From GCA-2748575 sp965222725 (GTDB taxonomy: Bacteria > Pseudomonadota > Gammaproteobacteria > Pseudomonadales > Ketobacteraceae): DNA of 64,000 nt. A model generated the notes under the pieces. The model did no database searches, was not told where the DNA came from, and saw only the letters and a list, made by a program, of their open reading frames with translations. The stretch is taken from assembly GCA_965222725.1 (NCBI GenBank), contig OZ244969.1:1922001-1986000 (forward strand), given 5' to 3'. Each line of letters opens with the position of its first letter. Within the stretch, counting starts at the first letter, position 1. Below, piece after piece: positions 1-8,839 of this stretch. The position numbers and the translations under genes were made by a program.

Positions 1-561
1 ACCTATTGGCAAGATGGCCCCCTCACGCGCGCAGTACGCGAAGGCGCGATATGCTATCTCGATGAAATAGTGGAAGCCCGGAAGGACACCACTGTGATAC
101 TGCATCCTTTGGCTGACACCCGTCGTGAACTGCCATTGGAGCGCACAGGGGAGATACTTCAGGCTCATGAGGACTTTCTGCTGGTGGTTTCCTATAACCC
201 CGGCTATCAAAATCTGATGAAAGGGATGAAGCCCAGTACACGACAACGTTTTATTGCGATTGATTTTGATTATCCCGAACAGTCGCAGGAAGCTGCGATT
301 GTCATGAGCGAAAGTGGTACAACAAAAGGCACCGCCCAACAATTGATAAGAATTGCTCAGGCATTGCGCCGCCTGGAAAATCACGATATTGAAGAGGCAC
401 CTTCTACCCGCCTGGCGATTTATGCAGCGCAGCTGTTTGAAACGGGGATTACATTGCGTGATGCCTGTATCGCTGCTTTGGTGTTGCCACTAACGGATGA
501 TAAAGAGACCATTAAAGCGTTAACCGCCGTTGTGGAGGCCTATACGGATGAAAGTCTCTAA
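1..561 (+). CDS. norQ: NorQ/CbbQ-type AAA+ ATPase, 3' part (5' end outside window)
   Basis: The reading frame is open from the first base, so the gene starts upstream. About 186 C-terminal residues are present; NorQ proteins are usually near 260-270, so the Walker A region is missing. The Walker B motif is visible at once (CYLDEIVEARKD, about residues 18-29 of the fragment), followed by a sensor-type stretch (VVSYNPGY) and the C-terminal helical lid. In this family NorQ is a MoxR-like cytoplasmic ATPase that works with the von Willebrand protein NorD to mature nitric oxide reductase, probably helping insert the non-haem iron. The cluster norC, norB and norD follows on the same strand, which supports the call over the sister family CbbQ. 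Confidence 0.88.
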   Translation, partial: TYWQDGPLTRAVREGAICYLDEIVEARKDTTVILHPLADTRRELPLERTGEILQAHEDFLLVVSYNPGYQNLMKGMKPSTRQRFIAIDFDYPEQSQEAAIVMSESGTTKGTAQQLIRIAQALRRLENHDIEEAPSTRLAIYAAQLFETGITLRDACIAALVLPLTDDKETIKALTAVVEAYTDESL

Positions 562-904
562 AACATGGCAGCCGTGTGCGCTGTACCTGGCTAACCTGCT
601 TGTGGCGCCGCTACTGGCATATCTGGTATTAGTGCTGCTTTTCTGGCACTCGGATGAAGAGGAAAAGCTGAAGCGATTTCATACCAAAGCAAGCTTCTGG
701 CTGGCAACCCTGTCAGGAGTGATATTGCTTGGTGTACCGGTTTCCATATTGCTCCTGGGAGGTTTTTCCGACCTGGCATGGATGTTTGCTCTGACCTTTC
801 TGGTAACAACGCATGGTGCCTTCGTTATTCTGGGCGTTTACATTTTGGCAAAAGCCATGAATGAACAAACATACTGGTTTCCTTTCTTAAATGATCTACG
901 CTAG
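548..904 (+). CDS. small membrane protein between norQ and norC
   Basis: The ATG at 548 lies inside the last codons of norQ (overlap 14 bp), which suggests translational coupling; a TTG at 530 in the same frame is less likely. The 118-aa product has about three hydrophobic segments (residues ~14-34, 52-72 and 77-101), a charged loop EEEKLKRFH after the first segment, and a C-terminal YWFPF motif. The pattern resembles small DUF4870-like membrane proteins, but I do not recognise a named family. Its place inside the nor cluster suggests a helper role in assembling or anchoring the NorCB complex, comparable in position but not clearly in sequence to NorE/NorF. That role is inference. Confidence 0.75.
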   Translation: MKVSKTWQPCALYLANLLVAPLLAYLVLVLLFWHSDEEEKLKRFHTKASFWLATLSGVILLGVPVSILLLGGFSDLAWMFALTFLVTTHGAFVILGVYILAKAMNEQTYWFPFLNDLR

Positions 905-981
905 TTAGCGAACATGCAGAATTGTTGTTTACTTTTATAACACCAATAATCACAAACAAGGACTGAACAAAGGAGAGGTGA

Positions 982-1422
982 ATGTCTGAAAAGTTCAACA
1001 AGCGTGTTGCACGCAATATCTACTTTGGAGGCAGTGTCTTTTTTGTACTGTTATTCCTGGGTCTGACCTTCGATACTACCAGAGCACTACCGGAGCGGGA
1101 TAATCGGGAGAATATCACCGAGGCTGTTGCGCATGGAAAATTGATCTGGGAGCAGAATAATTGTATTGGCTGCCATACCCTGATGGGTGAGGGCGCATAT
1201 TATGCCCCAGAGCTGGCCAATGTTGTTGATCGTCGTGGAGGAGAGGAGAACTTTACAGCCTATCTTAAAGGGTGGATGGCCGCCCAGCCACTGGATGTGC
1301 CGGGGCGCCGAAAAATGCCGCAGTTCAACCTGAGTGACGAAGAAGTCGAAGCACTGGCGGAATTTTTGATCTGGACGTCAAAAATTGATGATGCCGACTG
1401 GCCACCCAACCAAGAAGGCTAA
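982..1422 (+). CDS. norC: Nitric oxide reductase cytochrome c subunit
   Basis: The 146-aa product has one N-terminal membrane anchor (residues ~13-31) and a periplasmic monohaem cytochrome c domain. The haem-binding motif CIGCH is at residues 61-65, and Met112 in the RRKMPQF stretch is the likely sixth ligand. Length and layout match NorC, which passes electrons from periplasmic donors to NorB in the inner membrane for reduction of 2 NO to N2O. A strong ribosome site (AAAGGAGAGG) sits just ahead of the ATG. norB begins 10 bp after the stop codon. The 77-bp gap upstream probably holds a promoter, but I could not identify a clear FNR/DNR or NsrR box in it. Confidence 0.96.
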   Translation: MSEKFNKRVARNIYFGGSVFFVLLFLGLTFDTTRALPERDNRENITEAVAHGKLIWEQNNCIGCHTLMGEGAYYAPELANVVDRRGGEENFTAYLKGWMAAQPLDVPGRRKMPQFNLSDEEVEALAEFLIWTSKIDDADWPPNQEG

Positions 1423-1432
1423 GGGGAAATCA

Positions 1433-2830
1433 ATGAAATACCAATCTCAATCTGTGGCGATGCCATACTTTATTTTTGCGCTGATCCTGTTTGCCGGTCA
1501 GATTCTCTTTGGCCTGATACTGGGACTTCAATATGTGATGGGAGATTTCCTGTTTCCCGAAATTCCCTTTAATGTGGCACGCATGGTGCACACCAACCTG
1601 TTAATTGTTTGGTTGTTGTTCGGCTTTATGGGGGCGGCATACTACCTTATTCCCGAAGAGGCAGAGACAGAACTCTACAGTACAAAACTGGCGATGATCC
1701 TGTTCTGGGTATTTGCAGTGGCAGGGGTTTTGACGATTCTGGGTTATTTGCTGGTGCCCTATGCAGCATTGGCAAAACTGACCGGGAACGAGTTTTTCCC
1801 CACTATGGGGCGTGAGTTCCTGGAGCAACCCACGTTGACGAAAATAGGGATAGTGGTCGTGGCGCTGGGCTTTTTGTTCAATATCGGTATGACTATTTTA
1901 AGAGGCCGGAAAACCGGCGTGAATATGGTGCTCCTGACTGGTTTGATTGGTCTGGCGGTTATGTTCCTGTTTTCCTTTTACAATCCCGAAAATCTGGTGC
2001 TCGACAAGTTCTTCTGGTGGTGGGTTGTTCACCTCTGGGTGGAAGGTGTATGGGAGCTGATCATGGGGGCAATACTGGCATTTGTGCTCATCAAGGTAAC
2101 CGGTGTTGACAGGGAGGTTATCGAAAAGTGGCTTTATGTGATTATTGCGATGGCACTGATTACCGGGATTATCGGTACGGGTCACCATTACTACTGGATT
2201 GGAGCCCCGGAATACTGGCAGCCCCTCGGTTCGATCTTCTCAGCTCTGGAGCCGTTGCCATTCTTTGCTATGACTATTTTTGCTTTCAATATGATAAACC
2301 GGCGCCGGCGCAAGCACCCGAATAAAGCTGCCACACTGTGGGCAATGGGTACAGCAGTCATGGCGTTTCTGGGTGCGGGCGTATGGGGCTTTCTGCATAC
2401 CCTGGCACCGGTTAACTACTATACCCATGGCACACAGATAACCGCTGCCCACGGCCATATGGCTTTCTACGGCGCTTATGCGATGATCGTTTTAACCATC
2501 ATATCCTATGCCATGCCGCTGATGCGTGGCGACAAATATGCAGCTAATGAAAGAGCGCAGGTGATTGAAATGTGGAGTTTCTGGCTTATGACTGTGGCAA
2601 TGGTGTTTATTACACTGTTTTTAACGGGTGCCGGTGTGTTGCAAGTATGGTTGCAGCGTATACCGGAAGACGGTGAAGCCCTCAGCTTTATGGCGACACA
2701 AGACAAGATCTCGTTATTCTATTGGTTGCGCGAGGGTGCCGGGCTTGTGTTCATGATCGGCCTGGTATTGTACTTCATCAGTTTCTTTGTCTCCGGCAAG
2801 GAAGCGTTGCCGGAAACAACGACTGCCTAG
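1433..2830 (+). CDS. norB: Nitric oxide reductase catalytic subunit
   Basis: The ATG at 1433 follows an AAGGGG ribosome site and gives a 465-aa protein of normal NorB length; an upstream in-frame ATG at 1385 lies inside norC and would add an unlikely hydrophilic leader. About twelve membrane segments are visible. Family residues include His in ARMVHTNLL, the HLWVEGVWE stretch with the conserved Glu and His, GHHYYW (a pair of His ligands) and HGHMAFYGAY near the C-terminal third, which bind haem b, haem b3 and the non-haem iron FeB. NorB is the haem-copper-oxidase relative that reduces NO to N2O. It has the short cNor form, paired with the cytochrome subunit NorC, and not the fused quinol-type qNor. 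Confidence 0.97.
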   Translation: MKYQSQSVAMPYFIFALILFAGQILFGLILGLQYVMGDFLFPEIPFNVARMVHTNLLIVWLLFGFMGAAYYLIPEEAETELYSTKLAMILFWVFAVAGVLTILGYLLVPYAALAKLTGNEFFPTMGREFLEQPTLTKIGIVVVALGFLFNIGMTILRGRKTGVNMVLLTGLIGLAVMFLFSFYNPENLVLDKFFWWWVVHLWVEGVWELIMGAILAFVLIKVTGVDREVIEKWLYVIIAMALITGIIGTGHHYYWIGAPEYWQPLGSIFSALEPLPFFAMTIFAFNMINRRRRKHPNKAATLWAMGTAVMAFLGAGVWGFLHTLAPVNYYTHGTQITAAHGHMAFYGAYAMIVLTIISYAMPLMRGDKYAANERAQVIEMWSFWLMTVAMVFITLFLTGAGVLQVWLQRIPEDGEALSFMATQDKISLFYWLREGAGLVFMIGLVLYFISFFVSGKEALPETTTA

Positions 2831-2845
2831 ATTCTCCAGGTTGAG

Positions 2846-2874
2846 CGGGGCGCTTTCGTGAAGACGGCGCCCCG
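2846..2874 (+). terminator. GC-rich hairpin between norB and norD
   Basis: Eight-base arms CGGGGCGC (2846-2853) and GCGCCCCG (2867-2874) form a strong stem with a 13-base loop, followed only by TATTTC. The lack of a proper T tract makes full termination doubtful. It could reduce transcription into norD or protect the 3' end of norCB mRNA, fitting the lower need for the accessory protein. Confidence 0.4.
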
Positions 2875-2900
2875 TATTTCGTTGAAAATGGAATCCTGTT

Positions 2901-4727
2901 TTGGAAGAATTTGTTGGTCGTTTGTGGGATCGCGCTGTTACCCGCGCAAGCAACAAGAGCTATCCTGATCAACGGGTAGAGCTATCAGATCTGCAGACCC
3001 GCCTGTCTGTCTGTTTTCGCGCTTTTGGCGGCGATAGTGCATTGCGCCTGGCGCCATCCGACCAGAAGAGAATCTCAGCAACCTCCAGCCTGCTGCAAAA
3101 AATAGCAGGCACCAATGGCTGGTTTTTTCCTGCAAGTAATAATCAGGAGGTTGTTTCGCTGCCTCCTGTTATTGACCGGTTCCCACAGCAGTCCCTGAAT
3201 GAGTCACTCTATTACTATCTGGTGGCGCTGGCCGCACAGCAGACTTCTCCATTTCAAAACTGGTTCTGCGATAACCAGCAGCTAACCCTGCAGTTGCACC
3301 GGAATATTCCCGGTTTCAAGCAACGTTACCAGGTGTTGCTTGAACACTACCTGCCGCAGCGCCCGAACCCTGACCGTTTGCCAGATGATATCAGGGCGCA
3401 GGAGCTGGCCATACAACAGGCGCTTATACAGCCAGGCAGTGTTGAAGCCTTACCTGCGGCCTGCCAGATGCCCGTGCCGGTGCTGCTCTGGTTATATCCT
3501 GCCGAAAAAACTATCAATAATGGATCCCGTTTGCCCGGTGACGACTCAAGTCAGAATCAGGCGCAGACTTCAGAAGACGTGAAAACCGTCAAAGTGCGTA
3601 AGAAAGCGGAGCGTGTGCAAGACAATGACAATCCTTCCGGGTTGTTGTTGTTCAGACTGGAAAACCTGTTCAGCTGGGCAGAGTATAGTCATCTTGATAG
3701 AAATGTTGACGACAGTGAAGATGATGATGTTGGCGATATTGCCAGAGATCTTGATGTGATCAGCGTGTCTCAAAAAGCCAGCAAAGCGGCCAGGGTCAAA
3801 TTTGACCTGGACCTGCCGGCAGAAGCATTTGATGATGCTCCGTTGGGCAGCGGTATTCATCAACCGGAATGGAATTATAAAACCGGAGCCTATCTTCAGG
3901 ATCATTGTCTCATTCAGCCGCTCCTGGATATCCGGGCAGAGCCCAGTGAATTGCCGATAAGCCTGCAAGCGACGGCAAAGAGAATTCGCAGCCAGTTTGA
4001 AATGTTACAGCCGCAGCGTTACTGGCAGCACAAACAAACTGAAGGCGAAGAGATCGATATGGATGCTCTGCTTTCGTTCTATGGTGACCAGTGTCAGGGA
4101 ACTGGAGAACAACGATTTTATAAAACCTTTTCCGGAAAGCAGCGCGAAATGTGCTGCTTGATACTCGCAGATTTGTCGATGTCGACATCTGCGCATGTGA
4201 CTGAGCAACAAACAGTGCTGGACCTGATTAAAGACAGCGTCATGCTATTCAGTGAAGCGCTGAGTGCCAGTCGGGATGAGTTTGCAATCTATGGGTTTTC
4301 TTCGGCCCGGCGCCATCATGTGCGATTCAATATGATCAAGAATTTTACCGAACCCTATGGTCCGACAACTCTGGGGCGAATTCAAAGCCTGAAACCAGGC
4401 TTCTACACGCGCATGGGGGCCGCGATTCGTCAGGCGAATGATGTCTTATCGCAACAACATCAGAAGCAGCGTATCCTGATGCTGATATCAGACGGTAAGC
4501 CCAATGATGTTGATCACTATGAAGGGCGTTACGGAATAGAGGACACCCGTCAGGCCGTGATAGAGTCCCGAAAACAGGGTGTTATTCCTTTTTGTATTAC
4601 TATCGACAGAGAAGCAAATGATTACCTTCCCTATATTTTCGGTAGTGAAGGCTATGTCATGGTATCCAATCCACAAAGGTTGCCCCAGGTGCTGCCGCTG
4701 CTTTATTCCCAGATTACCCGCTTTTAA
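2901..4727 (+). CDS. norD: Nitric oxide reductase activation protein, VWA domain
   Basis: The 608-aa product matches NorD in length and layout: a long helical N-terminal region, an acidic low-complexity middle (DDSEDDDVGD around residues 272-282) and a C-terminal von Willebrand factor A domain. The metal-ion-dependent adhesion site is seen as DLSMS (Asp near residue 424), with a later LISDGKPND that fits the second part of the site. NorD partners the AAA+ ATPase NorQ in activating NorCB in the cytoplasm. The chosen start is TTG at 2901, since no ATG lies near in this frame and the N-terminus EEFVGRLWD looks native. The stop overlaps the stop of the convergent OmpW-like gene by four bases. Confidence 0.92.
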   Translation: MEEFVGRLWDRAVTRASNKSYPDQRVELSDLQTRLSVCFRAFGGDSALRLAPSDQKRISATSSLLQKIAGTNGWFFPASNNQEVVSLPPVIDRFPQQSLNESLYYYLVALAAQQTSPFQNWFCDNQQLTLQLHRNIPGFKQRYQVLLEHYLPQRPNPDRLPDDIRAQELAIQQALIQPGSVEALPAACQMPVPVLLWLYPAEKTINNGSRLPGDDSSQNQAQTSEDVKTVKVRKKAERVQDNDNPSGLLLFRLENLFSWAEYSHLDRNVDDSEDDDVGDIARDLDVISVSQKASKAARVKFDLDLPAEAFDDAPLGSGIHQPEWNYKTGAYLQDHCLIQPLLDIRAEPSELPISLQATAKRIRSQFEMLQPQRYWQHKQTEGEEIDMDALLSFYGDQCQGTGEQRFYKTFSGKQREMCCLILADLSMSTSAHVTEQQTVLDLIKDSVMLFSEALSASRDEFAIYGFSSARRHHVRFNMIKNFTEPYGPTTLGRIQSLKPGFYTRMGAAIRQANDVLSQQHQKQRILMLISDGKPNDVDHYEGRYGIEDTRQAVIESRKQGVIPFCITIDREANDYLPYIFGSEGYVMVSNPQRLPQVLPLLYSQITRF

Positions 4728-5593
4728 AAATCAAACCCCACCCCTATGTGATAAATAAAAGGGTCAATTGCCATATCCAGCGTAGCGTCTCCCACTCTTG
4801 CCACGCCATAAGTGGGCAGGCCGGGTGTTTCCACCCAGATATCCGATACGGTGGCCGAGGTTTCCACATCAATGTACTTGATATCCAGATTTACCCACCA
4901 GTTTTCATAAAAGTTATATTCAACGCCGCCTTGCAACACAATGCCGAAGGAATTGTCGATCTCCAGTTCCGGTTCGCTTACCGCGGTCAGGATCGGATTG
5001 GTCACTTCGGAATCGTAATAGATCATATAGGTAAAACCAGCACCCACATAAGGGCGAACCGGCTGATCCAGAAAAAACCGGTATACCAGGGTTACCACCG
5101 GAGGCAATACCTTGGTTTCACCGAACTCTTCACCCAGCGCCGGTACTCCGGTGGGAATATTCCCCAGGGCATTGGGGGCAATGGATTCATTGGCAATGGT
5201 ACCGGTGGCTTCGAACTCTACCGTAAGGGGCAGGGCCAATATTGTTTCCACTGACAAGTGTCCATCCAGCCAGGGCAGGGTGTAACCCAGAATGGCGCTG
5301 GGAAAGTCCAGGTCATTCACCGTGGCGCCCGAACCTTCGATAGGGCCATCACTAATGGCCAGCGATGCCGGGCCGCCCACGTCACTTAAGGTTACCTCGT
5401 CGCTGGTGGTATCGGGAGCCAGTACCGTGTACCCGGCCCGAAAATAAAAAGGCTTTTCTCCTGGCTTGTGCCCCAGTACATCGACTTTGATTCCGTCCCA
5501 CCAGTTAAGTTTGCGGTCGTCTTCGGCAGCCAGCGCCGGGCCTGTTATCAATGCCGTTAATAAAGCCACAGACAGTTTATTCTTCATGTGCAT
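4724..5593 (-). CDS. OmpW-like outer membrane protein
   Basis: A signal peptide is clear at the N-terminus (cleavage after GPALA, about residue 22). The rest of the 289-aa product is rich in alternating beta-strand patterns and ends in aromatic GVGFDF, the typical C-terminal outer-membrane insertion signature. Segments such as FYFRAGYTVLAP, LGYTLPWLDGHLSVET and VRPYVGAGFTYMIYY match the OmpW family of eight-stranded barrels, which are linked to uptake of small hydrophobic molecules. It is longer than E. coli OmpW (about 212 aa), with extra loop material. It starts 3 bp after the stop of the large lipoprotein gene upstream, so the two are probably one operon. The substrate is unknown. Confidence 0.8.
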   Translation of the reverse strand: MHMKNKLSVALLTALITGPALAAEDDRKLNWWDGIKVDVLGHKPGEKPFYFRAGYTVLAPDTTSDEVTLSDVGGPASLAISDGPIEGSGATVNDLDFPSAILGYTLPWLDGHLSVETILALPLTVEFEATGTIANESIAPNALGNIPTGVPALGEEFGETKVLPPVVTLVYRFFLDQPVRPYVGAGFTYMIYYDSEVTNPILTAVSEPELEIDNSFGIVLQGGVEYNFYENWWVNLDIKYIDVETSATVSDIWVETPGLPTYGVARVGDATLDMAIDPFIYHIGVGFDF

Positions 5594-5596
5594 CTC

Positions 5597-8500
5597 CTAG
5601 TGGCGGCCTTTCAGTGGGTTACCAATCACTTGCAACTGCATGGCGCCGGCAGGAATGCTTAAAGTAATGGATCCATTTCCGGCAATCGAAGTAATGTCTA
5701 TCGTCAGATTGATAGGATCAACGTTGGCTTGTTCTATCTTTATGCGGCCGTCATCCAAAAAGGTAATGGGGCCTTTGACGGTCGCGGTAAGTGGCAAACT
5801 GTGAATGTTATGGTTGATGGTAACCAAATCATCAAATATTGGAATGTCCACCTGTATCAACATATCGGCAGCGTCCATGTACAAGTCCAACTGGGCTATA
5901 AACTGTGGTTGATCCTCCCCCTCCGCTTCAACAATGTAGCCCGTAATAGGTTCACCGTTCGTTTCCCGCAATCGCATCACGCTTAACCCGGTGCTGACAT
6001 CTGCAATGGGTATAGGGAGGAATCCAAGTACCAATGCCGAGGAATCCATGGTAATGGAGGTACCATAAAGCGCCCCCGGGTGAACCTGCACGGGAATCTG
6101 GGAATCGCCCGTGAGCGTCATATCCCAGGTAGCACCATCAATGGTGATTTCCTCTGGCGGAGATATGGTTACCGGCAGCCCGCCGCTCAAGTAAATAGAC
6201 GCCTGCTCGATCACATCCCCGCCGGGTTCATCCAGGAACTCGGCGCGTGTTACTATGCCGCCAAACCCGGATATTTCCACACCGGCGCGGTTCTCTGGTC
6301 TTGGTGTTTCCGTGGCATCCACATAGCCGTTACCGTTAAGGTCGGTAAAGGCTTCCAGGCGCAAGGGTAAAAACACGGCATCGAATGCCGGAGTGGCTGT
6401 AAATGGCAGCACGATATTGTTACCGCCCGCGTCAGCGGCTCCACCGCCGTTTAACGGATCAGGGTTGAGTGGTACGCCATTCTCGCCGCAAATTTCACCG
6501 GCATCGCAACTGGTATTGCCGCCGGCAACCAGTGTTAAACGATACTGCGTGCCCACCGTCAGGTTATTGCGCGGCACAAACTTGAAAGCGCGTGTATCTT
6601 TAATCAATGATCCCGCCAACACACCGGTACAAAGATCACTTTCATCGAGCACCTCAACCCGAACAGAACCGTTATCACAGGCTGTACCCAGTGTTAAGGT
6701 GGCAGGATCAATAGCCTGAGAAAAAGTCACCTCAATCCGGCTATCTTCCGGAATGCTAAAAGGCAGATACTTATCATCATCTGCCAGGCCGCCCTCGCAG
6801 CGGCCCGCAAAGCTGGCGTCCGCATCCGTTAAGGAACAGGCCGCCCCGCTATGCACCGAACTTACCATGGGGCCCACACCGGTGGATAAATCCGGGTTTT
6901 CCGTGGTAAAGCGGATTACGCCATCACCGCCGGTGGCGTCGTCTCCGGACAGTGTCAGGTTGTTGCCGTAAATATCCGCCAGCACACCCAGGGTAATCTC
7001 ATAGGTGGTTCCAAAATCCAGGGGATCGTTTGGTTTTAACAGAATCGTGCTGCCATCCCAGCGAATCTGGAAAGGCACCTGAAGATTGCCATTGTCAGTA
7101 TCCACCAGGGTAATCTGATTCTGTGGTGCAATACCTGAATTATCGATTGGCTTATCGAACTGCAGCTCTATCTCATCAATGATGGATGCATCCACGCCAT
7201 CATCAGCCGGTTGGGTTGCCACCAATACCGGCGCCGTAGAATCAACAGGCGGCGTGGCATTCAGATCGGAATGAATGCCCAGCACCATATGTGCCGGTGC
7301 GCGATCCAGACCCAGTAAATCCATCGCCAGCGTGCGCACACTTTCAATGTAGAGCTTGCCATTTTCAATACGTGCTGTTCCCGTTGCCTGAATGTGCGGA
7401 ATGGTCTGGTTTAACACCGCATTACCTTTTTCATCCGATCCCGTCAGCGCCAGATCAAATATCAGATACACAAACACCGGTGCTTTATCATCATCCGGTA
7501 AAATGTTGCTGGCGTGGTATGGGTTGCGATCCATAAAGCCGGTCACATCCGTTACAAAGCTGGCGCGAATATCGCCGGTTTGCAAGTTGGCGGGCACTGT
7601 GCCGCCCAACGCCAGATCCAGCCCGGTAATATTCAGGTAAGCCCCTTTGCGAATCACAAAAGGAATCAAACCGCCAAAATCAGAAGGGTCCGCCAGTTCT
7701 GCTGCCAGAGTACTGTTCCGTAAATTAATATTCAGGCTTTCTTCGTTTTGACTGATCAGAGGCGAGTACAGATCAATGGCATTCAGGCTGCGACCGGTAA
7801 TGCGGGAAGTCTCCGGGAACCCGGCCTCGCCAAACGCCGTTGAGGTATTAAAACTCTGGCTGATCACACAGTTACAGCTGTTGGAATCGACCGGTGTCAG
7901 TTCATAGGTCACGCCGGCAATGCTTTCGCCGTTTAAATCCTGAATGCCGTTGTTCAGGCGCAGACGATAAAGCTGCCCCGGGGTCAAATCAGTATCCGGA
8001 TCAAAGCTTACGTGTTGCTTGCGAACCACCATGGCGCCTTCCACTGGTGTTTCCATGGCGCCATCCACTGCCACAAACTCAAAGCTTGAACCGTACTCTA
8101 CAGATTTTTCATCCAGCGGCTCGCTGAACTCAACACGCACGGTGGAAAAATCCATAAAGGGATAACGAGCGGCCGGAGGTGCGGGAGCGGTGGTGGAATA
8201 CACGTCCGGGTCTTCGCCGTTAATGGCAGTTACTGTGGGTTGCTGGTTGTTGATGGGGTCATACTGGCTGGTTAAAAAGGTAACCAGAGGATCGGACGCA
8301 GGCAGGTTGGTGGTACCACCACCAATCACAGTGCCCCGAACATATAACGAATAACGGGTGCCTTGTTGTAGTTGGTCCGTCTCAAACTGAATGATCCTGC
8401 CGTTAACCTGAGGGTTAATAGTAACAACCGAATTACCGGGGCCGATCAAACAAAAATTGCCAGTGACATTACCGCCGCCATCCACACTACAGGCCGAATC

Positions 8501-8728
8501 AACCGCCGACTGGCTAACCGCTTTGGAAAAGGTCACGTAAAAACGTGTCCCTAAATGCACATCGGTTTGGCCGTCGATAGGGTAGGTAAAAATAACGCCA
8601 TCAGGATTTGTGGGGGGCTCAAAAGAATTCCCGCTACTGCTTCCGCCACAACCCGATACGGCATTTAAAAGACCCAGCATACAGAACAAGCCAAGGAGTT
8701 TACCCGGGCGTTTGAGTAACCCAATCAT
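5597..8728 (-). CDS. Large lipoprotein with repeated Ig-like (Big_5/SbsA-type) domains
   Basis: The 1043-aa product begins with a lipoprotein signal whose lipobox ends VSGC (Cys27), followed by a Gly/Ser linker. Several copies of an Ig-like fold recur, each opening with a line such as YPIDGQTDVHLGTRFYVTFSKAV, ATQPADDGVDASIIDEIEL or LPFSIPEDSRIEVTFSQAI and including an L-x-x-G-T-x-Y-x-L strand (for example LQQGTRYSLYV). This is the Big_5/SbsA-like pattern of cell-surface proteins. Many paired cysteines occur in mid-sequence. Likely an envelope-exposed lipoprotein working with the OmpW-like barrel encoded immediately downstream. No enzymatic motif is visible and the specific role is unknown. 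Confidence 0.75.
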   Translation of the reverse strand: MIGLLKRPGKLLGLFCMLGLLNAVSGCGGSSSGNSFEPPTNPDGVIFTYPIDGQTDVHLGTRFYVTFSKAVSQSAVDSACSVDGGGNVTGNFCLIGPGNSVVTINPQVNGRIIQFETDQLQQGTRYSLYVRGTVIGGGTTNLPASDPLVTFLTSQYDPINNQQPTVTAINGEDPDVYSTTAPAPPAARYPFMDFSTVRVEFSEPLDEKSVEYGSSFEFVAVDGAMETPVEGAMVVRKQHVSFDPDTDLTPGQLYRLRLNNGIQDLNGESIAGVTYELTPVDSNSCNCVISQSFNTSTAFGEAGFPETSRITGRSLNAIDLYSPLISQNEESLNINLRNSTLAAELADPSDFGGLIPFVIRKGAYLNITGLDLALGGTVPANLQTGDIRASFVTDVTGFMDRNPYHASNILPDDDKAPVFVYLIFDLALTGSDEKGNAVLNQTIPHIQATGTARIENGKLYIESVRTLAMDLLGLDRAPAHMVLGIHSDLNATPPVDSTAPVLVATQPADDGVDASIIDEIELQFDKPIDNSGIAPQNQITLVDTDNGNLQVPFQIRWDGSTILLKPNDPLDFGTTYEITLGVLADIYGNNLTLSGDDATGGDGVIRFTTENPDLSTGVGPMVSSVHSGAACSLTDADASFAGRCEGGLADDDKYLPFSIPEDSRIEVTFSQAIDPATLTLGTACDNGSVRVEVLDESDLCTGVLAGSLIKDTRAFKFVPRNNLTVGTQYRLTLVAGGNTSCDAGEICGENGVPLNPDPLNGGGAADAGGNNIVLPFTATPAFDAVFLPLRLEAFTDLNGNGYVDATETPRPENRAGVEISGFGGIVTRAEFLDEPGGDVIEQASIYLSGGLPVTISPPEEITIDGATWDMTLTGDSQIPVQVHPGALYGTSITMDSSALVLGFLPIPIADVSTGLSVMRLRETNGEPITGYIVEAEGEDQPQFIAQLDLYMDAADMLIQVDIPIFDDLVTINHNIHSLPLTATVKGPITFLDDGRIKIEQANVDPINLTIDITSIAGNGSITLSIPAGAMQLQVIGNPLKGRH

Positions 8729-8839
8729 AATAGTTGTATCCCATGAACAAACGTTACCGCTGGCAACAACGTGCAGCCTGGAATGACGGCTAATATGATT
8801 AACTATGGTAGAGGGTTGGCGATTTCGCCAATTTGCAGA

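Noticed and set aside
905..981. FNR/DNR or NsrR site before norC
   Set aside because: Expected from nor biology, but I found no convincing TTGAT-N4-ATCAA or NsrR dyad.
4724..4727. Four-base overlap of norD and OmpW-like stop codons as a special regulatory feature
   Set aside because: Convergent stop overlaps are common in compact genomes; nothing else supports a role.
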